From contig NZ_JBHTKR010000005.1 in the NCBI RefSeq assembly GCF_042678485.1, forward strand, positions 62,001-126,000: a DNA stretch of 64,000 bases, written 5' to 3'. Origin of the DNA: Seohaeicola saemankumensis. Lineage in GTDB: Bacteria > Pseudomonadota > Alphaproteobacteria > Rhodobacterales > Rhodobacteraceae. How positions within the stretch are numbered: position 1 is the stretch's first letter; each line of letters opens with the position of its first letter. Made by a program: the position numbers and the translations under genes. Below, piece after piece: positions 1-8,034 of the stretch. Under the pieces are notes generated by a model. It saw nothing but the letters and a program-made list of their open reading frames with translations, was not told the DNA's origin and searched no databases.

Positions 1-1
1 G

Positions 2-154
2 CAGCGCCGCCGCGCCTTTTCGTTGCGGCTGGTGGGCGATGATGCGCGCTATGTAGAACGGCCCGGCCGCACCTCGCCCCCCTTTCCGGGGCATGACATG
101 CGGGCGGGGCAAAAGCTGCGCGAAGACTGGTTCCCGGTGCTTTACACCCGCTGA
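2..154 (+). CDS. C-terminal fragment, phytanoyl-CoA dioxygenase (PhyH)-like protein
   Basis: The window opens inside this gene; only the last 50 codons are visible, in the frame starting at base 2 and ending at the TGA at 152-154. The tail reads RRRAFSLRLVGDDARY, then SPPFP and WFPVLYTR. This pattern (a basic stretch, LGDDARY, SPPFP, a closing aromatic-rich strand) is familiar from the C-terminus of bacterial PhyH-family Fe(II)/2-oxoglutarate dioxygenases. The iron ligands would lie upstream, outside the window, so catalysis cannot be judged. The following MFS gene begins 80 bases later on the same strand. Confidence 0.6.
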   Translation, partial: QRRRAFSLRLVGDDARYVERPGRTSPPFPGHDMRAGQKLREDWFPVLYTR

Positions 155-234
155 CACTTGCCCTCGCGGCAGGGCTTTCCCTCCCGGATCGGCGGGATTA
201 CCCTTGGTCGGTCCAGAAAACGCGAAAGTTGCCG

Positions 235-1437
235 ATGCGGTTGCCGGTCCTGTTCATCCTGATCACCGTGGTGATCGACGCCATGGGGATCGGGCTGATC
301 CTTCCGGTCATGCCCGACCTGATCCGCGAGACGACAGGTGGCAGCCTGGCGCAGGCGGCTGTGTGGGGCGGCATTCTGTCCACCGCCTTCGCCGCGATGC
401 AATTTCTGTTCGGGCCGATCCTTGGCGCGCTGTCAGACCGTTTCGGGCGGCGGCCCGTTCTGCTGACCTCGCTGCTGGTCATGGCGGCGGATTACCTTGT
501 GATGGCGCTGGCCGGGTCGATCTGGCTGCTGCTGGCAGGGCGTATCGTCGGCGGGATCACGGCGGCCACACATTCCACCGCCTCGGCCTATATGGCGGAT
601 ATTTCGCAACCCCATGAAAAGGCGCGCAACTTCGGGCTGATCGGCGCAGCCTTCGGCGTCGGTTTCGTGCTGGGCCCGGTCATTGGCGGTCTGCTGGCCG
701 AATGGGGCACACGCGCGCCCTTCATCGCGGCGGCCCTGCTGGCACTGGCCAACGCGGGCTTCGGCTGGCTGGTGCTGCGCGAGACGGTGACGGACCGGAT
801 CCGTCGCCCCTTCACATGGCGCCGCGCCAACCCCTTTGGCGCGATCCGCGCGGTATCGCGGCTGGCCGGGGTCGGCACGCTGATCTGGGTCTATTTCCTC
901 TACCATTTCGCCACGGTCGTCTACCCGGCGATCTGGGCCTATTTCACGGCCGAGCGCTTTGGCTGGTCGCCAGGGCTGATCGGGATCTCGCTGGCCGTCT
1001 ACGGCCTTTCGCTGGCCGTGGTGCAGGGTACCCTGATCGGCCCCGCGATCCGCGCCTTCGGCGAGGCACGCACCGTGCTGCTGGGCCTTGTGATCGAGGT
1101 CGTATCGCTTGTGATCCTGGGCTTCATCTCATCCGGTGTCCTGCTGTTGCTGCTGATCCCGGTCACGGCCCTTGGCGCGATCGGCCTGCCGGCGCTGCAA
1201 GGCATCCTGTCGCGCGCCGTGGCGGACAACGCGCAGGGTGAATTGCAGGGCGTACTGACCAGCCTGACGGCGGTGGCCATGGTGCTGGCACCGCTTGTGA
1301 TGACGCAGACCTTCGCGAGCTTCACCCGCGCCGAGGCCGCGCTCTACCTGCCGGGTGCGCCCTTCCTGCTGTCAGCGGCGATCATGGCGCTGGCCACCGT
1401 GATCTATCAGCTCCGCGGGCGGCGCATCGCGCACTGA
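235..1437 (+). CDS. MFS efflux transporter, TetA/Bcr-like (DHA1) type
   Basis: This is a 400-residue, 12-helix major facilitator protein of the drug:H+ antiporter-1 type. The first helix contains DAMGIGLILPVMPDL, as in TetA-type transporters. The loop between helices 2 and 3 carries the MFS signature GALSDRFGRRPVLL, and helix 5 has the antiporter motif GAAFGVGFVLGPVIGG. Length matches the family (about 400). The ATG at 235 is chosen; a TTG two codons upstream is the alternative, and neither has a strong ribosome site. Resemblance to TetA is at family level and does not show tetracycline resistance; substrate is unknown. It is followed, 106 bases on, by an alcohol dehydrogenase. Confidence 0.85.
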   Translation: MRLPVLFILITVVIDAMGIGLILPVMPDLIRETTGGSLAQAAVWGGILSTAFAAMQFLFGPILGALSDRFGRRPVLLTSLLVMAADYLVMALAGSIWLLLAGRIVGGITAATHSTASAYMADISQPHEKARNFGLIGAAFGVGFVLGPVIGGLLAEWGTRAPFIAAALLALANAGFGWLVLRETVTDRIRRPFTWRRANPFGAIRAVSRLAGVGTLIWVYFLYHFATVVYPAIWAYFTAERFGWSPGLIGISLAVYGLSLAVVQGTLIGPAIRAFGEARTVLLGLVIEVVSLVILGFISSGVLLLLLIPVTALGAIGLPALQGILSRAVADNAQGELQGVLTSLTAVAMVLAPLVMTQTFASFTRAEAALYLPGAPFLLSAAIMALATVIYQLRGRRIAH

Positions 1438-1543
1438 CAACGCAGGTTTCCGACAGGCGCGCGGTTGTTTTGCACTTGCACGGCTGATCAGGCGGGGGCA
1501 GGTTCGGGCGGACTGACAGGACCAGATCGGAAAGGAACCCGCC

Positions 1544-2632
1544 ATGCAGATGATCAAGGCCGCCGTATGCCATGCCTTCGGCACCCCCCTGACCATCCAG
1601 GAGGTGCGCCTGCGCGCCCCCGAGATGGGCGAGGTCGAGGTCAGGCTTGACGCCGTGGCGATCTGCCATTCCGACATCTCATTCGCCGAAGGCGCCTGGG
1701 GCGGCACCCTGCCCGCAGTCTATGGTCACGAGGCCGCCGGCCGCGTGACGGCGGTGGGCGCGGGGGTGGCGGGGCTGGCGGTGGGCGACAGCGTCGCGGT
1801 CACGCTGATCCGCGCCTGTGGCGGCTGCACCAATTGCGGATCGGGCAAGCCGACGCTGTGCGAAACCCCCTATAACGGCGACAAGGGGCCGCTGTCCGCT
1901 GCTGACGGCGGCGTTCTGCACCAGGGCATGGCCTGCGGCGCCTTTGCCGAAGCTGTCGTGGTCGACCAGAGCCAGGTCGTGAAGATCCCCGATGACCTTG
2001 CCAAGGATGTGGCGGCCCTGCTGTCCTGCGGCGTGATCACCGGGGTGGGCGCGGTGGTGAATGCCGCCGGTCTGCGCGCAGGGCAGGACGTGGTCGTGAT
2101 CGGTGCGGGCGGTGTCGGGCTGAACGCCATCCAGGGCGCGCGGATTGCGGGCGCGCGCCGCATCATCGCTGTCGACATGAGCGAGGAAAAGCTTGAAATC
2201 GCGCGCGAATTCGGCGCGACCGACGGCATACTTGCAACCGATGCAAAACCCTGGAGCCGCGCCAAGCGGATCCTGGGCCGTGGCGCTGATGCGGTCATCG
2301 TGACCGTGGGCGCAATCCCGGCCTATGACACGGCCCCCCGTTACCTGGGCTATGGCGGGCGCGTGGTGATGGTGGGCATGCCGCATTCCGGCCAGACCTC
2401 CAGCTATGAACCCGTGGTCATGGCCGCCGTGGGCCAGGGGCTGATCGGGTCCAAGATGGGCGATGTGGTGATCAAGCGCGATATCCCCTGGATGGTGGAT
2501 CTTTACCAGCAGGGGCGGCTGAAACTGGACGAGCTGATCTCGGGCCGCTGGACGCTCGCGCAGATCAACGAGGCGATCGCCGACACCAAGACCGGCGCCG
2601 CGCGGCGCAATGTGATCATCCTGAACGACTGA
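1544..2632 (+). CDS. Zinc-dependent alcohol dehydrogenase, medium-chain (MDR)
   Basis: A 362-residue cytosolic NAD(P)-dependent dehydrogenase. The N-terminal GroES-like domain carries the catalytic zinc ligands Cys41 (AICHSD), His62/Glu63 (GHE) and Cys162 (LLSCGVITGVGA), plus all four structural-zinc cysteines at 92, 95, 98 and 106 (CGGCTNCGSGKPTLC). The Rossmann nucleotide-binding loop is GAGGVG near 187-192. The SCGVITGVGAV segment and the four-cysteine lobe place it near class I/III alcohol dehydrogenases. Start is the ATG preceded by AAGGAAC. It lies between an MFS exporter and an enolase-superfamily dehydratase, so a sugar-acid, polyol or aldehyde substrate is possible but not shown. Confidence 0.85.
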   Translation: MQMIKAAVCHAFGTPLTIQEVRLRAPEMGEVEVRLDAVAICHSDISFAEGAWGGTLPAVYGHEAAGRVTAVGAGVAGLAVGDSVAVTLIRACGGCTNCGSGKPTLCETPYNGDKGPLSAADGGVLHQGMACGAFAEAVVVDQSQVVKIPDDLAKDVAALLSCGVITGVGAVVNAAGLRAGQDVVVIGAGGVGLNAIQGARIAGARRIIAVDMSEEKLEIAREFGATDGILATDAKPWSRAKRILGRGADAVIVTVGAIPAYDTAPRYLGYGGRVVMVGMPHSGQTSSYEPVVMAAVGQGLIGSKMGDVVIKRDIPWMVDLYQQGRLKLDELISGRWTLAQINEAIADTKTGAARRNVIILND

Positions 2633-2677
2633 CGATACCTTTCACTGTTCCAAAAATACTCATGGGAGCGCGCGACG

Positions 2678-3910
2678 ATGAAACTGGGTGACCTCGATAT
2701 CATCGTCACCGCGCCGCCTGCGCCGGGCTGGGGTGGGCGCTACTGGATCTTCGTGAAGATCACGACCGACACGGGCATCGTCGGCTGGGGCGAATGCTAT
2801 GCCTCGACGGTGGGTCCCGATGCCATGCGCGCGGTAATCGGAGATGTGTTCAGCCGCCACATGCAGGGCGAGAACCCCGAGAATATCGAAAAGATGTTCC
2901 GCCGGGTCTATTCCTCCGGCTTCACGCAGCGTCCCGACCTGACGGTGATGGGCGCGTTCTCGGGTCTGGAAATCGCCTGCTGGGATATCTTGGGCAAGGA
3001 TCGCGGCCGGCCGGTCTGGGCGCTGCTGGGCGGCAAGATGAACGACCGGCTGCGCGCCTATACCTATCTTTATCCCCTGCCGCATCACGAACACGGGCCC
3101 TTCTGGGTATCACCCGAGATGGCGGCGGAATCCGCCATTGATGCCGTGGATCGCGGCTATACGGCGGTCAAGTTCGACCCCGCCGGCCCCTATACGATGC
3201 GTGGCGGCCATATGCCCGCAATGTCGGATATTTCCCGATCAGTCGCCTTTTGCCGCGCGATTCGGGATGCTGTCGGCGATCGTGCAGACCTGTTGTTCGG
3301 CACCCATGGGCAATTCAGCACCGCAGGCGCGATCCGTCTGGGCCAGGCGCTGGAGCCCTACAGCCCGCTCTGGTACGAAGAACCGATCCCGCCCGATAAT
3401 CTTTTGGAATTCCAGAAGGTTGCACAGGCGGTTCGGATTCCGCTGGCGACTGGCGAACGGATGACCACCAAGGCCGAATTCGCCACGATTTTGCGTACCG
3501 GCGGGGCGGAAATCCTGCAACCCGCGCTGGGTCGTGCCGGCGGCATCTGGGAAATGAAAAAGGTCGCCGCCATGGCAGAGGCGTTCAATGTGCAGATGGC
3601 GCCGCATCTTTACGCAGGCCCCGTGGAATGGGCGGCCAATATCCACCTGGCCGCATCCATCCCCAACCTGCTGATGATCGAATCCATCGAAACGCCGTTC
3701 CACGACAATCTGATCAAGGGAAAGATCCGGGTCGAAAACGGGCATGTGATCCCCCCCGAAACACCCGGTCTTGGCATCGAGATCGACGAGGATCTGGCCC
3801 GCGCACATCCCTTCACCGGAACGGGTCTGCACCTGCAAATGCAGGAAGACCCTTGCGATTATCAGAATGAGAACCATTTTGAAGGGGGCGCGCCGGCCGA
3901 CAAGCAGTAA
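2678..3910 (+). CDS. Mandelate racemase/muconate lactonizing enzyme family dehydratase
   Basis: A 410-residue enolase-superfamily protein: N-terminal capping domain (about 1-120) and a TIM barrel. The barrel shows the catalytic-type Lys165 (AVKFD), Glu234/Glu235 (WYEEP), Glu260 (ATGER) and His310 (APHLY). This layout fits the D-mannonate/D-galactonate dehydratase branch, which dehydrates sugar acids using Mg2+. At the third-strand ligand position, where relatives usually have Asp-x-Asn/His, I read FGTHGQF (207-213), so the Asp seems replaced. The C-terminal 40 residues are a polar extension. It follows the alcohol dehydrogenase by 45 bases, probably cotranscribed. Confidence 0.85.
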   Translation: MKLGDLDIIVTAPPAPGWGGRYWIFVKITTDTGIVGWGECYASTVGPDAMRAVIGDVFSRHMQGENPENIEKMFRRVYSSGFTQRPDLTVMGAFSGLEIACWDILGKDRGRPVWALLGGKMNDRLRAYTYLYPLPHHEHGPFWVSPEMAAESAIDAVDRGYTAVKFDPAGPYTMRGGHMPAMSDISRSVAFCRAIRDAVGDRADLLFGTHGQFSTAGAIRLGQALEPYSPLWYEEPIPPDNLLEFQKVAQAVRIPLATGERMTTKAEFATILRTGGAEILQPALGRAGGIWEMKKVAAMAEAFNVQMAPHLYAGPVEWAANIHLAASIPNLLMIESIETPFHDNLIKGKIRVENGHVIPPETPGLGIEIDEDLARAHPFTGTGLHLQMQEDPCDYQNENHFEGGAPADKQ

Positions 3911-3925
3911 TGTCGCGCTTTCCGG

Positions 3926-4324
3926 ATGTGTGTGATAATGAAGATGAGCGACCCCATGCAGGAACAGTCAGAGTTGACACCGACACAAAGCCCGCCCGCT
4001 CCCCCCTCCGAAATGGCGCGCAGCGCCGAGGCGGCGGCAGCCTTTCTCAAGACGCTGGCCCATGAGGGGCGGCTGATGATCCTGTGTCATCTGGGATCGG
4101 GTGAGAAGTCGGTCGGCGAACTGGAAAACCTGCTGGAGATCCGACAGGCCGCCGTCAGCCAGATGCTGGCCCGCCTGCGCGAAGAAGGTCTGGTCACCAC
4201 CCGTCGCGAGGGCAAGACCATCTTCTACAGCGTGGCCGATGAAAACACCTTTGAGATGATCGGCCTGCTCTACCGGCTGTTCTGCAGCCCCGAGGGCAAG
4301 GACACGACCCGCACATCCTGCTGA
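3926..4324 (+). CDS. ArsR-family repressor, SqrR/BigR type
   Basis: A winged-helix regulator of up to 132 residues. The recognition region reads SVGELENLLEIRQAAVSQML, followed by the wing TTRREGKTIFYSV. Two cysteines, Cys54 (MILCHL) and Cys120 (YRLFC), are 66 residues apart. This is the spacing of the redox pair Cys41/Cys107 in Rhodobacter SqrR and Cys42/Cys108 in BigR, which sense (per)sulfide by forming a polysulfide bridge. The start is uncertain: ATGs at 3926, 3938, 3944 and 3956 are in frame and none has a clear ribosome site. No sulfide-oxidation gene is adjacent, but a site matching the SqrR operator lies at 39328-39343. Confidence 0.85.
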   Translation: MCVIMKMSDPMQEQSELTPTQSPPAPPSEMARSAEAAAAFLKTLAHEGRLMILCHLGSGEKSVGELENLLEIRQAAVSQMLARLREEGLVTTRREGKTIFYSVADENTFEMIGLLYRLFCSPEGKDTTRTSC

Positions 4325-4334
4325 TGCGGGGGCG

Positions 4335-5237
4335 TCAACACCCCGACCACCATCGGGCGACCTGATCGCGCGTGATGCCCGCCTGCGGCCCAAGCGCGAC
4401 CAGGCGGGTGCGCGCCACCGCGTCAAGCGCGGGCTTTATCTCGGCGCTGCGGCCCACGACCTGCACCTCCCACCCTGGCCCCTCCGGCGCGCATACCAGC
4501 CCCTTGATGCGATAAAGCGCCTGTGGCGCCTGCGAAAGTTTCCCCGCCAGGGACTCGCGGGTCATGACCTCGTCGCCTTCATGGGCCCAGCCCAGATAGG
4601 CGGGATGCGCGCCGCCTTCAGGCTTGCCCTGCAAGGGAGAGAGGCCGCCCAACAGCAAGGGCGCCACAGCGGCGTCATCGGCAAGGTCGATCTGCGGCGC
4701 GGCGCTGAGCGCGGCAAGACGCGCCGACAAAACGGGGGGCACGCCGCCTTCCGCCTTCGAGATCAGCAGCAGGTCCGCGGTAGCGACTTGGCCCCGGATC
4801 TGTGCCCCGATCTGCGGATCGTCCGCCAGGGCAAGCCAGTGCAGCGCGTCCACGACCACGGCAATGCCGCCATAGGCCAGATCCGGCTCGGCCCGTGCCG
4901 CCGCAGCGATACGCGCCGGATCAGCGATGCCTGACGCCTCGATCACCAGGTGATCGGGGCGCGGGCGGCGGTCCAGCGCATCGCCCATCGCCATGAACAG
5001 ATCGGCCCCCATGGTGCAGCAGACACAGCCATTGGTCAGGGTCATGGTGTCGCCATCGGCAGATACCAGCAGATCGGCGTCAATGTTGATCGCGCCGAAA
5101 TCATTGACCATGACCAGCACACGCTGGCCATGATCCTCGCGCAGCAGGCGGTTGATCAGCGTGGTCTTGCCTGCCCCAAGATAGCCGCCGACCACGGTCA
5201 GGGGCAGGCGCGGCAGGGCAGAGGGCGGCAGGCTCAT
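4335..5237 (-). CDS. CobW/P47K-family (COG0523) metallochaperone GTPase
   Basis: A 300-residue G3E GTPase. It has the P-loop GGYLGAGKTT near residue 17, the metal-binding CxCC motif (NGCVCCT) near residue 70, and IEASGIADPARI, the usual region after strand 4. A C-terminal CobW_C-like domain ends the protein. The family delivers or inserts metals (Zn, Co) into client enzymes in the cytosol. Its ATG overlaps the TGA of the upstream amidohydrolase gene in an ATGA, so translation is coupled; a metal-dependent amidohydrolase is a plausible client. It converges with the ArsR gene (10 bases between stops). Confidence 0.9.
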   Translation of the reverse strand: MSLPPSALPRLPLTVVGGYLGAGKTTLINRLLREDHGQRVLVMVNDFGAINIDADLLVSADGDTMTLTNGCVCCTMGADLFMAMGDALDRRPRPDHLVIEASGIADPARIAAAARAEPDLAYGGIAVVVDALHWLALADDPQIGAQIRGQVATADLLLISKAEGGVPPVLSARLAALSAAPQIDLADDAAVAPLLLGGLSPLQGKPEGGAHPAYLGWAHEGDEVMTRESLAGKLSQAPQALYRIKGLVCAPEGPGWEVQVVGRSAEIKPALDAVARTRLVALGPQAGITRDQVARWWSGC

Positions 5238-6862
5238 CCCAGGTGAACCCGCCCGTCCAGCACCGTGCCCAGCACCGGCACGTCCTTCAGCGCCATCGGA
5301 TCGACGGTCGTCGGATCATCGCCAAGGATCGCGAAATCCGCGCGTTTGCCGGTCTCGATACTGCCGATCTCGTGATCCATTTTCAGGGTAAAGGCCGCGC
5401 CCAGCGTTATCGCATGCAGCGCCTCGGGCACGGTGATGCATTGCGCCGCCCCCAATGTGCGCCCCGACATCGTCTTGCGGTTGACCGCGCACCAGGCCGT
5501 GAACAACGGGCCCAGCGGCGTGACCGGCGCATCGGAATGCAACGCGACATGCACGCCCGCATCCAGTGCCGCACGGGCCGCATTCATCCGGCAGGCGCGA
5601 TCCTCGCCGACGGTCAGGGCCGCGTGCTGATCGCCGAAATACCAGATATGGTTGGAAAATATGTTGGTGCAGATCCCCAGTTCGACACATCGCACGAACT
5701 GATCCATCCCCATCAGCTGGCAATGCTGCAACACGTGGCGCGCATCCTGCCAGGGATGGTGGCGCGCGGCATCGGCGATGGCGTCGATGGCAACGGCGCT
5801 GGCCTCGTCGCCATTGACGTGGATATGCATCTGCACACCCGCCCGCTGCATGGTGGCGACCATGCGGTGAATTTCGGCCGGGGCCATGTTCCAGATCCCG
5901 TTGGCCTGTCCGCCCACGTAGCCCGGCCATTTCACCCGCGCGGTCCAGCCCTGGATGGACCCGTCCGTCATCAGCTTGACCGCCCCCAGCCGCAGCTTGT
6001 CGCGCGACTGCGCCTTGAGCGAGAGGGCCCGCGCCGCAACCTGATCCGGATCGGACCCGGCCACGCCCAGCACCGGCACAAGCCGGGCCGGAAACCCCGG
6101 ATCATCCGTGACCGCGACCAGTGTCGCCAGATCGGCATCCTCCATCTGCGAATAGAGATCGGTCACCGTGGTCACGCCCGCACGCATGCAGACCTCGCCA
6201 TAGCTGCGGATCGCGCCTTCGGTTTGCGACAGGCCGCGAAAATCCATGCCGACCCGTCGCATGACCGGGAACATGGCGGCCATCTCCTGCAACTCGCCGG
6301 TGGGATCGCCATGTGCGTCCTTGACCACGCCTTCGGCATTGGTGGCGCGGTCATAGCCGGCCATGTCCAGCGCCTTGGAGTTCACGCACATCAGATGAAA
6401 ATTCGAGAACATGATCGCCACGGGGCGGTCGGTGCTGATCTGATCCAGGTGCTTGCGGCTCAGGCGCTCGCCCGCGAAGAAGATCGGATCAAGCCCCCAG
6501 CCCAGCAGCGGCTGCCCCGGTGCAAGCGTCTTTTCATAGTCGGACAGATCGCGCACCACCGAAGCCAGGTCTGGCTTGCCCTTCCACCATCTTCCCTTTG
6601 GGTCCATCCGGTCGTGATAGCCGGCATAGGCGAAATTCCACATCGCCCCCGCCATCATATGGGCGTGCCCCTCAACGAGGCCCGGCATCAACACGGCATC
6701 CTTGAGGCTGTCATCATGGCGCACCGCGCCCCAGGCATCGGCGCAAGTGGCATCACCCACCGCCAGGATCCGCCCCTCCCTGACCGCGACATGGGTCGCC
6801 TCGGGGCGGTTGGGGTCCATGGTGATGATCTTTCGGGCCTTGAAAACAGTGATGTCCGCCAT
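5234..6862 (-). CDS. YtcJ-type metal-dependent amidohydrolase
   Basis: A 542-residue amidohydrolase-superfamily enzyme. It has an N-terminal beta-sandwich (FKARKIITMD), the first metal motif HxH (GLVEGHAHM, His66/His68), a Lys-containing strand (VKLMTDGSIQGW), two later histidine motifs (MHIHVNGDEA; LQHCQLM) and the catalytic Asp motif ALHSDAPVTP. The tail KRADFAILGDDP completes the composite domain. Length matches the family (about 540). YtcJ relatives hydrolyse cyclic or N-acyl amides; substrate unknown. The start is the ATG with a strong AGGAGG. It is divergent from the LysR gene at 6959 and near a peptide-type importer, suggesting uptake followed by hydrolysis. Confidence 0.88.
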   Translation of the reverse strand: MADITVFKARKIITMDPNRPEATHVAVREGRILAVGDATCADAWGAVRHDDSLKDAVLMPGLVEGHAHMMAGAMWNFAYAGYHDRMDPKGRWWKGKPDLASVVRDLSDYEKTLAPGQPLLGWGLDPIFFAGERLSRKHLDQISTDRPVAIMFSNFHLMCVNSKALDMAGYDRATNAEGVVKDAHGDPTGELQEMAAMFPVMRRVGMDFRGLSQTEGAIRSYGEVCMRAGVTTVTDLYSQMEDADLATLVAVTDDPGFPARLVPVLGVAGSDPDQVAARALSLKAQSRDKLRLGAVKLMTDGSIQGWTARVKWPGYVGGQANGIWNMAPAEIHRMVATMQRAGVQMHIHVNGDEASAVAIDAIADAARHHPWQDARHVLQHCQLMGMDQFVRCVELGICTNIFSNHIWYFGDQHAALTVGEDRACRMNAARAALDAGVHVALHSDAPVTPLGPLFTAWCAVNRKTMSGRTLGAAQCITVPEALHAITLGAAFTLKMDHEIGSIETGKRADFAILGDDPTTVDPMALKDVPVLGTVLDGRVHLG

Positions 6863-6888
6863 CGCTTCCTCCTAGTGTTGTTCAAGGC

Positions 6889-6924
6889 GTAAACCAGCTT
6901 TGACCTGTGGGAAAATGGTTTTAC
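6889..6924. promoter_or_regulatory. Candidate LysR operator in divergent amidohydrolase/lysR promoter
   Basis: Within the 96-base divergent region an imperfect inverted repeat GTAAACCA ... TGGTTTTAC spans 6889-6924. Its right half holds GAAAA-TGG-TTTT (6911-6922). A related symmetric sequence, GAAAAC-ACT-GTTTTC, lies in the next intergenic region (7945-7959). Divergent placement next to a lysR gene is typical of autoregulation; binding itself is inferred. Confidence 0.4.
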
Positions 6925-6958
6925 TGTCAGGAGAAACCTGATCCGATAGGGGAACGGC

Positions 6959-7930
6959 ATGCATTTCACGCTCAAGCAGCTTCGCTATTTCGATGCTGCC
7001 ATCCGCAGCGGGTCCATCGCCCGGGCCGCTGCCGAGATGAATATTTCGCAATCCTCGATCACCGCGTCGATCGACGCCATCGAACAGCGCCTTGGCATGG
7101 AACTGTTCCGCCGCGTGCCCGCCAAAGGGGTGCAACCGACCGAAGCCGGGCAGATCGTGGCCGAACGTATCGCCGAATTTCTTGAACAGGCGCGGGTTTT
7201 CGAATCCGACGTGATGTCGTTGTCGGGCGATCCGACCGGCACCTTGCATCTGGGCTGCTATGCCCCCACGGCGCCCTATGTGCTGCCGCGTGTCCTCAAG
7301 CATCTTTCGAAAATCTATCCGGCGATCAGGATCGACCTGAAGGAAGACAACCTTGAGGCGCTGCTTGACCTGCTGCAGACGGGCAAGATCGATCTGGCGC
7401 TGACCTATCGGCGGCGCGGCGCAGAGGGTGGCCCCTTCCAGCCACTGTTCATGGCCCGCCCCTGGGCCCTGTTGCCGCTTGATTCACCATTGGCCGAAAA
7501 AGACAGTGTCGAGCTTGCCGAACTGTCGGGTCTGCCCATGGTGCTGCTGGATCTGCCAACAGCCAAAAGCTATTTCCGGGGTGTGTTCCGCGACCACGGG
7601 CTGGATCTGAACGTCGTGCACACGACAAAATCCAGCTCGGTGCTGCGCGGGCTGGTCGCGGCCGGGTTCGGCTATTCGATCCTGAACATATGTTCCAGGG
7701 CGGATCGCGACGGATCGAACGGCTACGTGGCGCGGCCCATTGCCGGCCAGGTGGACTCACCCGAATTCGGTGTGGCCTATACGCAGGCCTCGCGCCGCTC
7801 GACGTTGGTGCAGGCGGTTCTGGACATCAGCGCGGATCTGGCGCGTCAGGGGATATTCGACGATCTGATCCTTGCGCCTGACAACCGCGCCGTGACCAGC
7901 GGGCCATCCGGCTATTCCCACAAAATTTAG
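6959..7930 (+). CDS. LysR-family transcriptional regulator (ABC importer/amidohydrolase locus)
   Basis: A 323-residue LysR-type regulator. The N-terminal helix-turn-helix reads FTLKQLRYFDAAIRSGSIAR, then EMNISQSSITASIDAIEQ and a wing with GVQPTEAGQ. A periplasmic-binding-protein-like effector domain follows from about residue 90. Start ATG at 6959 follows AGGGGAACGGC. It is divergent from the amidohydrolase and directly upstream of the five-gene importer, so by position it probably controls both in response to an imported compound. The last 20 residues are an unstructured tail. Confidence 0.88.
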   Translation: MHFTLKQLRYFDAAIRSGSIARAAAEMNISQSSITASIDAIEQRLGMELFRRVPAKGVQPTEAGQIVAERIAEFLEQARVFESDVMSLSGDPTGTLHLGCYAPTAPYVLPRVLKHLSKIYPAIRIDLKEDNLEALLDLLQTGKIDLALTYRRRGAEGGPFQPLFMARPWALLPLDSPLAEKDSVELAELSGLPMVLLDLPTAKSYFRGVFRDHGLDLNVVHTTKSSSVLRGLVAAGFGYSILNICSRADRDGSNGYVARPIAGQVDSPEFGVAYTQASRRSTLVQAVLDISADLARQGIFDDLILAPDNRAVTSGPSGYSHKI

Positions 7931-7944
7931 ATTTATTCTCCACA

Positions 7945-7959
7945 GAAAACACTGTTTTC
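7945..7959. promoter_or_regulatory. Palindrome GAAAAC-ACT-GTTTTC upstream of importer operon
   Basis: A perfect 6+6 inverted repeat with a 3-base spacer lies 75 bases before the binding-protein start. It resembles GAAAA-TGG-TTTT in the amidohydrolase/lysR promoter and is the best candidate for a shared binding site of the neighbouring LysR protein. Confidence 0.4.
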
Positions 7960-8034
7960 CGGGCATAGGGTCGCGGCTAGCGTTGATGGAAAGGGAATAA
8001 AACAACAACCCAAAGCCACAACCGGGAGACAGAC

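Noticed and set aside
235..1437. Tetracycline-resistance determinant
   Set aside because: The TetA-like motifs are shared by many DHA1 exporters, and there is no tetR or mobile-element context.
5243..6892. 549-codon plus-strand frame opposite the amidohydrolase gene
   Set aside because: Composition typical of an antisense shadow; the amidohydrolase motifs settle the strand.
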